DNA of 64,000 nucleotides from an uncultured Bacteroidales bacterium. Its GTDB lineage: Bacteria > Bacteroidota > Bacteroidia > Bacteroidales > F082. Under the pieces are notes generated by a model. The model was not told the DNA's origin. It saw nothing but the letters and a program-made list of their open reading frames with translations, and ran no database searches. Shown here one piece after another: positions 62,968-64,000 of the stretch. The DNA is taken from contig CAMZJA010000001.1 of the NCBI GenBank assembly GCA_947307415.1, positions 248,001 to 312,000 of the forward strand, written 5' to 3'. A program made the translations under genes and the position numbers. How positions within the stretch are numbered: position 1 is the stretch's first letter; the number at the start of each line of letters is the position of its first letter.

Positions 62968-63777
62968 TTATTTTGAAGTGTACATAAAGAATGTTAAAAC
63001 TGTGATAAGCAGTGATGCCGCCGAGAAGATTGTCGAGTACGGTATGCTTGTGAAACCATATCTCTTGATTCCCAATGGCTCGATATAAATGATATCGTTA
63101 GGTTTAAGGAAATATTCAGGATTTTCAAGAATATCGGCGTTGTTCATGTTAACTCTCACAATCTGTGAGCCTTCAGTTGTCTGGTGAATAATCTTGACAT
63201 TCCTCTTGTTGGCGAAATCGGTGGCGTTTCCTGCCAAAGCCAAAGCTTGGAACAGGTTGATGTCCGACTGGTAAACCTGATACTGACCAGGTCGTGCCAC
63301 TTCACCGAGAATTGTCAGGTTAAACACACCGAGTTTCACATAAACAATAGTCTCTTTTTGGAATTCTCCGATGATATTCTGAATCTTCTGTTGAATTTCA
63401 TCAATTGTCAAGTCCTTAACATAAATCTTGCCAGCATAAGGGAAGTCAATCAAGCCCTCGTCACTCACGGTGAAACCATTGAGATAGATAGCAGGGTTAC
63501 CGCTTGAATTGCCTCCACTACCAGATGACATGTTATTGCTGTTACTCATATTGAAAAACTCATTGAAGCTCTTGTCCAAACTCGACACCCTGATATAAAG
63601 GTTATCGCCTGGCTGAACTTTGTAGTCAAAACTACGTTTGTTCATATACTCAATGGATGTGACACTGTCAGCCATTTGTTCTTTCTGCAGATACAAAATT
63701 TTCTTTTGTGACACGCACGATGTCATGATCGACACGACAACCGCAACAAACAAAACACTTTTAAATAACCTTCTCAT
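62968..63777 (-). CDS. Polysaccharide export lipoprotein, Wza-like
   Basis: The 269-residue protein has a lipoprotein signal (VVVSIMTSCVSQKK). A Poly_export (PES) domain follows (YKVQPGDNLYIRVSSLDKSFNEF; GLIDFPYAGKIYVKDLTIDEIQQKIQNII) and then an SLBB domain (FNLTILGEVARPGQYQVYQ). A hydrophobic C-terminal segment (~245-265) may span the membrane. It forms the outer-membrane exit for polysaccharide with Wzc, whose gene begins 9 bp after this gene ends. A GldH-like gene end lies 18 bp upstream. Confidence 0.92.
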   Translation of the reverse strand: MRRLFKSVLFVAVVVSIMTSCVSQKKILYLQKEQMADSVTSIEYMNKRSFDYKVQPGDNLYIRVSSLDKSFNEFFNMSNSNNMSSGSGGNSSGNPAIYLNGFTVSDEGLIDFPYAGKIYVKDLTIDEIQQKIQNIIGEFQKETIVYVKLGVFNLTILGEVARPGQYQVYQSDINLFQALALAGNATDFANKRNVKIIHQTTEGSQIVRVNMNNADILENPEYFLKPNDIIYIEPLGIKRYGFTSIPYSTIFSAASLLITVLTFFMYTSK

Positions 63778-63795
63778 TTATTTGAATTTTAATAT

Positions 63796-64000
63796 TTATT
63801 TCTTATTTAAACAATTGATTTTCAAACTTTTAATCCCACAAAGAGGGTCTTTTGAATATTTATTTTCTATTCTGAAATTATATTCTCCCTTCTCGTTGAA
63901 AGTCATCTCATTCAAAAGCGGCAGCTCATAATGATAATATCCGTCAACTTTCTCCGATTTGAAATTGCCGTCCCTGTCTTTCAAATAAAAATTGAACTCA
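63796..64000 (-). CDS. gldH: GldH-like lipoprotein, C-terminal part only (5' end beyond window)
   Basis: The last ~67 codons of a gene running in from the right edge are visible. EFNFYLKDRDGNFKSEKVDGYYHYELPLL, MTFNEKGEYNFRIENKYSKDPLCGIKSLKI follows the end of GldH (fold with F-x-x-x-G-x-Y-x-F-x-I and a final PLxGI). GldH is a gliding lipoprotein needed for motility in Flavobacterium. The C-terminal extension NCLNKK is short. No signal peptide can be seen because the start is missing. It is probably the upstream member of the wza-wzc transcript (18-bp gap). Confidence 0.55.
   Translation of the reverse strand, partial: EFNFYLKDRDGNFKSEKVDGYYHYELPLLNEMTFNEKGEYNFRIENKYSKDPLCGIKSLKINCLNKK

Overview
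The window is a chromosomal segment of a Bacteroidota bacterium, most likely of the order Bacteroidales. The evidence is promoters of the TTTG/TAnnTTTG type, A-rich leaders in place of Shine-Dalgarno sites, and family content: a TonB receptor with a carboxypeptidase-like N-terminal domain, GYDIA-type GHMP kinase, PorZ, GldB, a probable GldH, DUF5020, an UpxY/NusG-like factor, and a protein with a type IX secretion (T9SS) sorting domain. A paired HMG-CoA reductase and GYDIA kinase point to a mevalonate route to isoprenoids. This differs from the MEP route of well-known Bacteroides and Porphyromonas, so I do not name a genus. Most genes are housekeeping genes in short operons. Intergenic spaces are small and often hold repeated palindromic sequences.

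Layout. 1-3621: envelope biogenesis (LptC end, CNNM/CBS protein, PpiD-like foldase without a visible parvulin domain). 3622-7954: an AT-rich accessory island. It holds a three-gene HipB-HipS-HipT-like toxin-antitoxin set behind an inverted-repeat operator, an orphan DUF6922-like gene, and an unknown 81-codon gene followed by a WG-repeat/zinc-ribbon/membrane protein. The 3' end of the neighbouring aminotransferase gene recurs three times in this island (about 5303, 5664 and intact at 7956), with cargo between the copies. This is the most unusual structure in the window. 7955-25245: aminotransferase, L28, TonB receptor, aspartase, ComM, GldB, CinA, nucleoside phosphorylase, a nitrilase-fold protein lacking its cysteine, two small barrels, two M24 peptidases, a DUF5020 porin with guanine deaminase, and a small lipoprotein.

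25246-32708: pheT, a sigma-54 activator, lptE, a TPR-like protein and secG, then groES-groEL. 32709-37797: a fucose-isomerase-like protein, a double-thioredoxin T9SS cargo protein, HMG-CoA reductase and GYDIA kinase. 37961-43001: ATP synthase genes a-c-b-delta-alpha-gamma, without beta and epsilon. 42996-51094 (minus strand): a surface-glycan cluster with a beta-helix lipoprotein, YfhO, two glycosyltransferases, a LicD-like transferase and an octopine-dehydrogenase-family enzyme. 51170-56910: an Ig-like lipoprotein, an rRNA methyltransferase, rfaE2, a flippase-like protein, panD, panC and tRNA-Arg(CCU). 56926-64000: porZ and recO facing an exopolysaccharide operon (GldH-like end, Wza, Wzc with a tyrosine-glycine tail, NusG-like factor).

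Several threads join these genes: LPS and capsule export (lptC, lptE, rfaE2, wza, wzc, YfhO), T9SS/gliding (gldB, gldH-like, porZ, sorting-domain cargo), and purine/pyrimidine salvage (nucleoside phosphorylase, DUF5020 channel, guanine deaminase). All product names come from reading protein motifs by eye. No database search was run.
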